From DASSKA01 sp035765755 (GTDB lineage Bacteria; Actinomycetota; Actinomycetes; Propionibacteriales; Nocardioidaceae): DNA of 13,462 bases. The DNA is taken from assembly GCA_035765755.1 (NCBI GenBank), contig DASTWW010000230.1:1-13462 (forward strand). The letters are read 5' to 3'. Shown here piece after piece: positions 5,977 to 12,101 of the stretch (position 1 is its first letter; every line of letters begins with the position of its first letter). Below the pieces are notes generated by a model. It did no database searches. It worked only from the letters and a program-made list of their open reading frames with translations, and was not told the DNA's origin. The position numbers were made by a program, and so were the translations under genes.

Positions 5977-7643
5977 CGCCCCGGGATCGGGCCGGCGCAT
6001 CGTCGGGGATCCTCGGCTCCAGCGCGGTGATGGCCGCCGGCACCGTGGTCTCGCGACTGAGCGGGTTCGTCCGCCTCGCCCTGCTCGCCGCCGCGCTGGG
6101 CAACGGGCTACACGCCGACGTGTTCAATATCGCGAACACGATCCCGAACATGCTCTACATCCTGCTGGCCGGCGGCGTCTTCAACGCCGTCCTCGTGCCC
6201 CAGCTGGTGCGGGCGATGAAGCACGACCCGGACGGCGGGGACGGCTACACCAACCGGATCATCACGCTGGCCGGAGTTTTCCTGGCCGGGGTGACCGCGG
6301 TGCTGGTGGTACTCGCGCCGTGGCTGATGCGGCTGTTCCTGACCGGCTGCTACTTCACCCCGGCGCTGGCCGCGCAGCGCGACTCGGCGATCGACCTGGC
6401 CCGGTACTGCCTGCCGCAGGTGTTCTTCTACGGGATGTTCGTGCTGGTCGGCCAGGTGCTCAACGCCCGCGGCCGGTTCGGGCCGATGATGTGGGCGCCG
6501 ATCGCCAACAACGTGATCTCGGTGGCCGTGCTCGGCGCCTACCTGGGGGTGTTCGGCTACGCCCACGACGCGGCCGGGGCATACTCCCCGCACCAGGAGC
6601 TGCTGCTCGGCGTCGGCTCGACGCTGGGAATCGTGGCCCAGTTCGCGATCCTGCTGCCCTACATGAGGGCTGCCGGGTTCACGTTCCGGCCGCGGTTCGA
6701 CTTCCGCGGCTACGGGCTGGGACACACCCTGCGGCTCGGCTTGTGGACCGTGCTGTTCGTTGTGGTCAACCAGATCGCCTACACCGTCGTCGTACGCCTG
6801 GCCTCGAGTGGTACGGCGCAGGCCGCCTGCGGCGGCGGATCGGCCCACGGGACCGGCTACACCATCTACGACCAGACCTTCCTGCTGGTGATGGTGCCGC
6901 ACTCGGTGGCCACCGTCTCGCTGGCGACCGCGGTGCTGCCCCAGCTGTCGGCGATGGCCGCCGGCGAGGACCTGGCCGGGGTCTCGCGGACCCTGGCCGG
7001 CACCCTGCGCACTGCGCTGGTGGTGATCATCCCGTTCGCGCTGCTGCTGCCCGTGGTGGCGCTCGACCTCAGCCACGTGCTCTGGGGCCGGGGCGCCGCG
7101 GGGACGACCTACCCGTTGTACGCGCCGTCCTTGTCCCTGTTCGCGATCGTGCTGGTGTTCTTCACCACCCACTACCTGATGCTGCGCGGCTTCTACGCCT
7201 TCGAGCGCACTCGTACCGTGTTCTGGGTGCAGTGCGCCGTGGCGGCCACCAACGTCGCGCTGGCCGTTGCCTTCACCCGGCTCACCTCACCGGTGAACAC
7301 CGCACCGGCGCTGGTGCTCGCCTACGCCGCTGCCTACCTGGTGGGTGCGGCGTGCTCCTACTCCCTGCTGCGCCGACTGCTCGGCGGCCTCGAGACCGGA
7401 CCGCTCGCCCGGTTCCTGGCCCGGCTGGTGCCGGCAGCTGGGCTGGCCGCGCTCGCCGCCTGGGCCGTGCGGACCGCAGTGGACGCGGTCTGGCCGGCGG
7501 ACCAGGGCTGGGTACAGGCCCTGGTCCCGTTGACCGCTGCCGCACTCGGCGACCTGGTGGTGTTCCTGGCCCTGGCCCGGGCGCTGCGGCTGACCGAGGT
7601 CACCGAGATGGTCGGCCTGGTCACCAGTCGCCTGCGCCGCTGA
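5973..7643 (+). CDS. murJ: MurJ/MviN-type lipid II flippase
   Basis: This 556-residue polytopic membrane protein has around fourteen hydrophobic helices. MurJ moves lipid-linked peptidoglycan precursor (lipid II) across the cytoplasmic membrane. The first-helix signature is clear: TVVSRLSGFVRLALLAAALG, then ADVFNIANTIPN and a GGVFNAVLVPQ loop. Arg28, Arg34 and Asp49 align with Arg18, Arg24 and Asp39 of E. coli MurJ. The position matching E. coli Arg52 is Tyr62. The GTG at 5973 overlaps the TGA of the DUF6049 gene (GTGA), which decides the start and indicates coupling; Shine-Dalgarno complementarity is weak. In M. tuberculosis the orthologue (Rv3910) continues into a pseudokinase and an extracellular domain. 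Here the protein stops after the last helix (TSRLRR) and those domains are encoded by the next gene, 88 bp downstream. Confidence 0.94.
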   Translation: MTPRDRAGASSGILGSSAVMAAGTVVSRLSGFVRLALLAAALGNGLHADVFNIANTIPNMLYILLAGGVFNAVLVPQLVRAMKHDPDGGDGYTNRIITLAGVFLAGVTAVLVVLAPWLMRLFLTGCYFTPALAAQRDSAIDLARYCLPQVFFYGMFVLVGQVLNARGRFGPMMWAPIANNVISVAVLGAYLGVFGYAHDAAGAYSPHQELLLGVGSTLGIVAQFAILLPYMRAAGFTFRPRFDFRGYGLGHTLRLGLWTVLFVVVNQIAYTVVVRLASSGTAQAACGGGSAHGTGYTIYDQTFLLVMVPHSVATVSLATAVLPQLSAMAAGEDLAGVSRTLAGTLRTALVVIIPFALLLPVVALDLSHVLWGRGAAGTTYPLYAPSLSLFAIVLVFFTTHYLMLRGFYAFERTRTVFWVQCAVAATNVALAVAFTRLTSPVNTAPALVLAYAAAYLVGAACSYSLLRRLLGGLETGPLARFLARLVPAAGLAALAAWAVRTAVDAVWPADQGWVQALVPLTAAALGDLVVFLALARALRLTEVTEMVGLVTSRLRR

Positions 7644-7653
7644 CCCGGGCCTT

Positions 7654-7659
7654 TACCAT
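7654..7659 (+). promoter_or_regulatory. Possible -10 element (TACCAT) before the pseudokinase gene
   Basis: TACCAT fits TANNNT and sits in the 88-bp gap between murJ and the pseudokinase gene. It would give a leader of about 65 nt before the GTG at 7732. There is no recognisable -35, so this is a weak call; read-through from the murJ transcript is equally possible. Confidence 0.3.
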
Positions 7660-7731
7660 GTAGTTCAGCGGGGACCGGAACCGAAGCATCGCGCATCGAC
7701 TGCCATCGAACTGTCACCGGTGAGGAGGGAC

Positions 7732-9750
7732 GTGGCCGAGAAGCCGATCGGGCCGGGCACCGTGCTCGCCGGGCGGTTCCGTCTCGAGGACCTGCTCCAG
7801 GAGAACGGCGGCGCGCGGTTCTGGCGCGCCTGCGACCTGACCCTTGCCCGCAACGTGGCGGTCCACGTGGTCGGCGCCGACGACGAGCGGGCCGCCACCC
7901 TGCTGGCCGCGGCCCGCGCCTCCGCGACGGTCACCGACGGCCATATCCTGCGTGTCCTCGATGCCGCCCAGGAGCACGGGGTCGCCTACGTGGTCAACGA
8001 GTGGGGTTCCGGGGTGTCCCTGGACCGGATGCTCAACGAGGGCCCGCTGAGCCCGCGCCGCGCGGCCTGGGTGGTCAAGGAGGTCGCCGACGCCCTCGAC
8101 ACCGCGCACCGCAGCGGCGTGGCGCACGGCCGTCTGGTGCCCGAGAACGTGATGGTCTCCGAGGCCGGAGCGGTCAAGCTGATCGGCTTCGTCGTCGACG
8201 GCGTGCTCAACGGCGCACACTCCCGAGGAGGTACGACGGGGTTCGGCGACCAGGCCTCGGACGTGACCAACCTCGCCGCACTCCTCTACGCCGGGCTGGT
8301 CGCCAAGTGGCCGGGCACCGAGCCTTCGGTCGTGCCCGCGGCCCCCATCGAGCACGGACACCCCCTCCGTCCCCGGCAGGTGCGGGCCGGCATCCCGCGC
8401 CCCCTCGACGCGATCTGCGACCGGGTGCTCAACCCGTTCCAGCCGCACCGGCAGGTGCCGATGGGGACCGCCCAGGAGGTCGCCGCGGCGCTCAGCGACT
8501 TCATCGGGGACTCGGCCGGCACCGGGCAGCATGACCACGAGCACACCATGGTGCTCGGCGAGGGGCTACGGCTGGGCGCGAGCTCAGGGGCCACGGCCGC
8601 GGACATCGTCGCGGCCACCGGCGAGCACGGGGCCGCCGCCCCCGCACGGGAACCCGCGCCGGAGCCAGCCGCCCCACAGGACGAGGCCGAGCCCGAGGCG
8701 ACCGCACCAGAGAACGAGCCCGAGCCCGAGCCGGCGACCGAGAACGACCGGGTACCGGAGCCGGCCGACCCGGACGGCCAGCCGCCACCGGAGCGGCCCA
8801 CCGACCCCGAGCCGACCCAGGCGGGCGCCCCGGTGTTCTACGACGAGGGCAGCGGGGTCGGGTGGATCAGCCCCGACGACAGCCAGGGCCTGCGCGAGGA
8901 GGAGCCGCGCCGTACTCCTCCCCCGCCGCCACCCCCGTTGCCGGAGCCCGAGCCCAAGCCGCTGTTCGCGCCCGACCCGCCGGGCGGCCGCCCGCCGCGC
9001 GGCTGGCCGGAGCCGGCGTCCACCGGGTTCGCCCCGACCCCCGGACCGAACACCGGCTCGCTGCCCCCGGTGTGGGGCCCCGACGCCGACCAGCCTCCCC
9101 CGGACGAAGACGACGGCTGGGAGGACCATCAGCGGGCCGGCCGCGGCTGGCTTCGGCTGGCCGGCGTGGTCGCCGGAATACTGCTGCTCATCGTGGCCGT
9201 CATCGCCGCGTTCAACTTCGGCCGAGGCTCGGGCGGCGCCGCGACCCCGGCGCACCAGAGCTCCCCCAGCCAGGGCAAGGCCAGCGCGTCGGCCGGCCAG
9301 GTGCTGCCGATCGTCGGGGTGCGCGACTTCGACCCGGAGGCGGATCCGCCCGAGGAGAACCCGCAGATGGCTCCGCTGGCCGTGGACGGCGACCCGAGCA
9401 CGGCGTGGCAGACCATGACCTACTACGGCAGTCCGCAGCTCGGCGGCCTCAAGGATGGGGTCGGGCTGGTCGTCGACCTCGGCAAGCAGCAGAGCGTGTC
9501 CAGCGTGTCCCTGCTGCTCAAGGGCAGCCCCACGTCGCTCGAGGTGTTCGCCGACGGCTCGAGCGGCACCGCCCCGACCACCATCAGTGGTCTGGACAAG
9601 GTCGGCGCGGTCACCGGCGCGGGCACGCACGTGGACCTGCAGCTGAAGCAGCCGGTGACCACCCAGTACCTCGTGATCTGGCTCACCTCGCTTCCCCCGG
9701 CGAGCGGTGGGTACAAGGGACAGATCGCGGAGATCACGGTGCGTTCGTGA
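7732..9750 (+). CDS. Membrane-spanning protein pseudokinase with extracellular discoidin-like domain (MviN C-terminal homologue)
   Basis: The GTG at 7732 is preceded by AGGAGG (7723-7728), giving 672 residues; an in-frame GTG at 7720 is less likely because the ribosome site would fall inside it. Residues 10-260 have a Ser/Thr kinase fold, but catalytic residues are gone. The VAIK lysine is His45 (VAVHVV). HRDLKPEN has become HGRLVPEN at 132-139, so the catalytic Asp is Arg134. The DFG Asp is Gly152 (LIGFVVDG). A Pro/Glu-rich cytoplasmic linker (about 305-465) with a run of seven prolines follows. Next come one transmembrane helix (about 473-494) and an extracellular domain (about 525-672) with DGDPSTAWQT and VVDLGKQQSVSSVSL features of F5/8-type C (discoidin-like) folds. 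In M. tuberculosis MviN the equivalent pseudokinase, once phosphorylated, recruits FhaA to restrain peptidoglycan synthesis; a similar role as a MurJ partner is inferred. Confidence 0.85.
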   Translation: MAEKPIGPGTVLAGRFRLEDLLQENGGARFWRACDLTLARNVAVHVVGADDERAATLLAAARASATVTDGHILRVLDAAQEHGVAYVVNEWGSGVSLDRMLNEGPLSPRRAAWVVKEVADALDTAHRSGVAHGRLVPENVMVSEAGAVKLIGFVVDGVLNGAHSRGGTTGFGDQASDVTNLAALLYAGLVAKWPGTEPSVVPAAPIEHGHPLRPRQVRAGIPRPLDAICDRVLNPFQPHRQVPMGTAQEVAAALSDFIGDSAGTGQHDHEHTMVLGEGLRLGASSGATAADIVAATGEHGAAAPAREPAPEPAAPQDEAEPEATAPENEPEPEPATENDRVPEPADPDGQPPPERPTDPEPTQAGAPVFYDEGSGVGWISPDDSQGLREEEPRRTPPPPPPPLPEPEPKPLFAPDPPGGRPPRGWPEPASTGFAPTPGPNTGSLPPVWGPDADQPPPDEDDGWEDHQRAGRGWLRLAGVVAGILLLIVAVIAAFNFGRGSGGAATPAHQSSPSQGKASASAGQVLPIVGVRDFDPEADPPEENPQMAPLAVDGDPSTAWQTMTYYGSPQLGGLKDGVGLVVDLGKQQSVSSVSLLLKGSPTSLEVFADGSSGTAPTTISGLDKVGAVTGAGTHVDLQLKQPVTTQYLVIWLTSLPPASGGYKGQIAEITVRS

Positions 9751-9767
9751 GGCACGCGTGACGCCCC

Positions 9768-9795
9768 GGGAATCTTCGCACCCCTAGGATCGGTT
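9768..9795 (+). promoter_or_regulatory. SigR/SigH-type promoter of trxB
   Basis: GGGAAT (9768-9773), then 19 nt, then GTT (9793-9795) matches the GGGAAT-N18/19-GTT consensus of SigR (Streptomyces) and SigH (mycobacteria), the thiol-oxidative-stress sigma factors. Streptomyces trxBA is a known direct SigR target. Transcription would start near 9803, about 40 nt before trxB, leaving room for the AGGAG at 9824-9828. The match is seen directly; regulation is inferred. Confidence 0.72.
9785..9790 (+). promoter_or_regulatory. Possible housekeeping -10 element (TAGGAT) for trxB
   Basis: TAGGAT lies inside the spacer of the SigR-type promoter and fits the TANNNT consensus. It could give basal transcription of trxB beginning near 9797. 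There is no evident -35 hexamer 16-18 bases upstream, so the call is tentative. Confidence 0.35.
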
Positions 9796-9840
9796 GTAAC
9801 CGGCGAACAGATCTCTCACCTGCAGGAGTGCACGCTGACC

Positions 9841-10848
9841 ATGGCACCCGACACCCACGACGTCATCATCATCGGCTCCGGCCCAGCGGGGTACACCGCC
9901 GCCGTGTACGCCGCGCGGGCGAACCTGGCACCCCTGGTCTTCGAGGGCTCGGTGACCGCCGGCGGCGCGCTGATGAACACCACCGAGGTGGAGAACTTCC
10001 CCGGCTTCCGGGACGGGATCATGGGTCCCGAGCTGATGGACAACATGCGCGCCCAGGCCGAGCGGTTCGGCGCCAAGCTGGTCCCCGACGACGTGACCGC
10101 GGTCGACCTCACCGGCGCCGTCAAGGTGGTCACCGACGGGTCCGGCGAGCAGCACCGCGCCCGCGCGGTGATCCTGGCGATGGGCTCCGGCTACCGCAAG
10201 CTCGGCCTTCCGGGCGAGGACCGGCTGTCCGGCCACGGAGTGAGCTGGTGCGCCACCTGTGACGGGTTCTTCTTCCGCGAGCAGCACATCGCGGTGGTCG
10301 GCGGCGGCGACTCCGCGGTCGAGGAGGCCACCTTCTTGTCCCGGTTCGCCTCCAAGGTCACCCTCGTGCACCGGCGCGACGAGCTGCGGGCCTCCAAGAT
10401 CATGCAGGACCGGCTGTTCGCGGACCCGAAGATCGAGGTCGCCTGGAACTCCGCGGTGGAGGCCATCCACGGCGACGACAAGCTCACCGGGCTGACCCTG
10501 GTGGACACCCAGACCGGTGAGAAGCGCGAGCTCGACGCGACCGGGCTGTTCATCGCGATCGGCCACGACCCGCGCTCGGAGCTGCTGCACGGTCAGGTCC
10601 GGCTCGACGAGGAGGGCTACGTGCTCGTCGACCAGCCGACCACCCGCACCAACCTGCCGGGCGTGTTCGCCAGTGGCGACCTGGTCGACCACCGGTACCG
10701 CCAGGCGGTGACCGCCGCGGGCACCGGGTGTGCCGCCGCGCTGGACGCCGAGCGGTTCCTGGCCGACCTGGACCAGGCCGGGAGCACCGACTCCCCGGAG
10801 ATGGCCGCCGAGGTGCTCACCGAGCAGGTGCAGACCGCCGGCGCCTGA
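9841..10848 (+). CDS. trxB: Thioredoxin-disulfide reductase
   Basis: This 335-residue cytoplasmic flavoenzyme transfers electrons from NADPH to oxidised thioredoxin. The FAD-binding motif GSGPAG is at 12-17, and the redox-active CATC (Cys137/Cys140) sits in the NADPH domain as in low-molecular-weight reductases. The NADPH-binding GGGDSA is at 154-159 with HRR at 177-179, and the second FAD motif ASGDLVD is at 277-283. The length is normal, with a short acidic/Ala C-terminal extension after the last helix. AGGAG at 9824-9828 is 12 nt from the ATG, which is rather far. An in-frame CTG at 9835 would be 6 nt away, so a start two codons upstream cannot be excluded. The gene is followed by trxA after 135 nt and is preceded by a SigR-type promoter. 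Confidence 0.97.
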   Translation: MAPDTHDVIIIGSGPAGYTAAVYAARANLAPLVFEGSVTAGGALMNTTEVENFPGFRDGIMGPELMDNMRAQAERFGAKLVPDDVTAVDLTGAVKVVTDGSGEQHRARAVILAMGSGYRKLGLPGEDRLSGHGVSWCATCDGFFFREQHIAVVGGGDSAVEEATFLSRFASKVTLVHRRDELRASKIMQDRLFADPKIEVAWNSAVEAIHGDDKLTGLTLVDTQTGEKRELDATGLFIAIGHDPRSELLHGQVRLDEEGYVLVDQPTTRTNLPGVFASGDLVDHRYRQAVTAAGTGCAAALDAERFLADLDQAGSTDSPEMAAEVLTEQVQTAGA

Positions 10849-10865
10849 CCCGGCTACACCGAGTT

Positions 10866-10877
10866 GTCACCGGTGAC
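10866..10877. repeat. Perfect 12-bp palindrome GTCACCGGTGAC between trxB and trxA
   Basis: The palindrome lies 18 bp after the trxB stop, upstream of the putative trxA promoter. Eleven of its bases (GTCACCGGTGA) recur at 7713-7723 in the leader of the pseudokinase gene. It has no loop, so it is not a terminator. It could be a protein-binding site, but short GC-rich palindromes arise easily by chance in this DNA. Confidence 0.3.
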
Positions 10878-10910
10878 CCGCCTATGGCCGGATGGACCGA
10901 CTGACAGCTC

Positions 10911-10946
10911 GGGAAGAAATGTCCGGACCCCGTGGTTGTCTAGGCT
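10911..10946 (+). promoter_or_regulatory. Putative trxA promoter, SigR-like with overlapping TANNNT element
   Basis: GGGAAG (10911-10916), 18 nt, then GTT (10935-10937) matches the SigR/SigH consensus except for the last base of the -35 (G for T). A TAGGCT -10-type hexamer follows at 10941-10946. Either would start transcription 30-40 nt before trxA. The trxB-trxA gap of 135 nt also argues for a separate trxA promoter. The single mismatch keeps confidence moderate. Confidence 0.45.
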
Positions 10947-10983
10947 CGACAGCCAGACTTCGCCGAAACCCGAAGGAGCACCG

Positions 10984-11301
10984 ATGGACGCCGTGACCGA
11001 CGCCGACTTCGAGACCCAGGTCCTCAAGTCCGACAAGCCCGTGCTGGTCGACTTCTGGGCGGAGTGGTGCGGCCCGTGCCGCCAGGTCAGCCCGATCCTG
11101 GAGGAGATCAACTCCGAGCACGGCGACAAGATCACGTTCGTGAAGATGAACGTCGACGAGAACCCGGTCACCCCCGCGTCGTACCGCGTCACCGGCATCC
11201 CGACGCTGAACGTGTACAAAGACGGCGAGGTGGTCCGGCAGATCGTGGGCGCCAAGCCGAAGGCGGCCCTGCTCAACGAGCTCAGCGAGTTCCTGGACTG
11301 A
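10984..11301 (+). CDS. trxA: Thioredoxin
   Basis: This 105-residue cytoplasmic dithiol protein is the normal length for a thioredoxin. The active site WCGPC lies at 28-32 (Cys29/Cys32) within VDFWAEWCGPCRQ, and the cis-proline loop GIPTLNVYKDGE includes Pro73. It reduces protein disulfides and supplies electrons to reductases such as ribonucleotide reductase; TrxB, encoded just upstream, recycles it. The ATG at 10984 has GGAG at 10975-10978, five bases upstream, and the family's usual N-terminal length begins here. The open frame extends 40 codons further upstream to a GTG at 10864, but those codons are not thioredoxin-like and cover the promoter. The gene converges on the GNAT gene with 42 bp between stops. 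Confidence 0.97.
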   Translation: MDAVTDADFETQVLKSDKPVLVDFWAEWCGPCRQVSPILEEINSEHGDKITFVKMNVDENPVTPASYRVTGIPTLNVYKDGEVVRQIVGAKPKAALLNELSEFLD

Positions 11302-11343
11302 TCCCCGTGAGCGGCGGCCGTGCCTGAGCCCTCCGGTCCGGGG

Positions 11344-11988
11344 TCATTGCTGCCGCGGCACGTGCTCCGCGGCCGGCCGCACCGGCCGGAGCCCGCCGAC
11401 CAGCTTCTCGAGCGCGGCCTCGACCTCCTCCCGCCAGGTCAGCACCGAGCGCAGCTCGAGACGCATCCGCGGGTGGCGCGGATGCTGCCGGTGGGTCTTG
11501 AAGCCCACCCGGAGCAGGAAGTCGGCCGGCAGCAGGCAGCCGCCGTAGCCGACGTCGATCGAGCGGGTGTCGGCGAACGCCTCGATGGCCCGGATCCCGC
11601 CGCGTTTGAGCAGGTCCTTGGCCACCGCCTGCACCAAGGTCCGGCCCAGGCCGACGTTGCCGTACTCCGGGTAGACCATCCCGGTCACCAGCAGCACCGA
11701 GTCCTCGCTGGCCGGCGCGGTCGGGAAGGACCGCGCGCCCGGGACGAACGCCGGCGGGGCGTAGACCACGAAGCCGGCCGGGTCGCCGTCGACGTACGCG
11801 ATCCGGCCGCAGGAGCCCCACTCCAGCAGCACCTGGGAGATCCAGGCCTCCTTCTCCTGCGCCGCCTCCCCGGCCTGCACCGCCCGCTCGCGGCGCACCG
11901 GGTCGAGCTCCCAGAACACGCAGGACTGGCAGGGCACCGGCAGGTCGGTGAGGTTGTCGAGAGTCAGGTGGGCCAGCCGGCGGGCCAT
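11344..11988 (-). CDS. GNAT-family N-acetyltransferase with N-terminal CxxC (Rv3916c-like)
   Basis: The predicted protein has 214 residues. The acetyl-CoA-binding motif A is visible as YPEYGNVGLGRTLVQAVA (106-123; Q/RxxGxG/A-type pyrophosphate loop GNVGLG), preceded by a VLLVTGMV beta strand. The N-terminus carries VPCQSCVFWE (Cys20/Cys23) and the C-terminal quarter is basic. The substrate is unknown. Its position between trxA and the parAB region matches M. tuberculosis Rv3916c, and the CxxC-W motif is, to my recollection, typical of this actinobacterial subgroup. The ATG at 11988 has only a weak purine-rich ribosome site (GGTGGTGAG). The gene is convergent with trxA and divergent from the aminotransferase gene. 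The CxxC beside thioredoxin genes could bind a metal or act as a redox switch; that is speculation. Confidence 0.8.
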   Translation of the reverse strand: MARRLAHLTLDNLTDLPVPCQSCVFWELDPVRRERAVQAGEAAQEKEAWISQVLLEWGSCGRIAYVDGDPAGFVVYAPPAFVPGARSFPTAPASEDSVLLVTGMVYPEYGNVGLGRTLVQAVAKDLLKRGGIRAIEAFADTRSIDVGYGGCLLPADFLLRVGFKTHRQHPRHPRMRLELRSVLTWREEVEAALEKLVGGLRPVRPAAEHVPRQQ

Positions 11989-12072
11989 GGCTCACCACCC
12001 CCGCCGCGGCGTACGCGTTGTGGTCTGTCCCATGTCGCAACCCCGAAGTCGAGGGCCCTCGTCCGATGATTC

Positions 12073-12078
12073 ATTCTA
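12073..12078 (-). promoter_or_regulatory. Possible -10 element (TAGAAT) for the GNAT gene
   Basis: On the minus strand TAGAAT is a good TANNNT match in the 113-bp region between the GNAT and aminotransferase genes. It would give a leader of nearly 80 nt. There is no clear -35. The plus-strand promoter of the aminotransferase gene is not obvious in the same region. Confidence 0.35.
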
Positions 12079-12101
12079 GTGGTCCACCGACAGGAGCCCC
12101 C

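Noticed and set aside
5972..9772. 15-nt direct repeat CGTGACGCCCCGGGA at 5972 and 9758
   Set aside because: About one such match is expected by chance in this length of GC-rich DNA, and the two copies sit in unrelated contexts (the murJ start and a gap).
7713..10877. Shared GTCACCGGTGA in the leaders of the pseudokinase gene and trxA as a common operator
   Set aside because: The 10-bp core TCACCGGTGA also occurs inside murJ coding sequence near 7285, and short GC palindromes are frequent here; kept only as a low-confidence repeat.
10864..10983. 40-codon upstream extension of thioredoxin
   Set aside because: Not thioredoxin-like, covers the palindrome and promoter elements, and the ATG at 10984 has a well-placed GGAG.
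11352..11388. GC-rich hairpins downstream of trxA as its terminator
   Set aside because: They lie about 50 bp past the stop inside the GNAT coding sequence, have stems of only 6-7 bp and no T-tract.
12018..12101. Upstream ATG for the aminotransferase gene
   Set aside because: No ribosome site, and the added residues do not resemble the family; AGGAG before 12102 decides the start.
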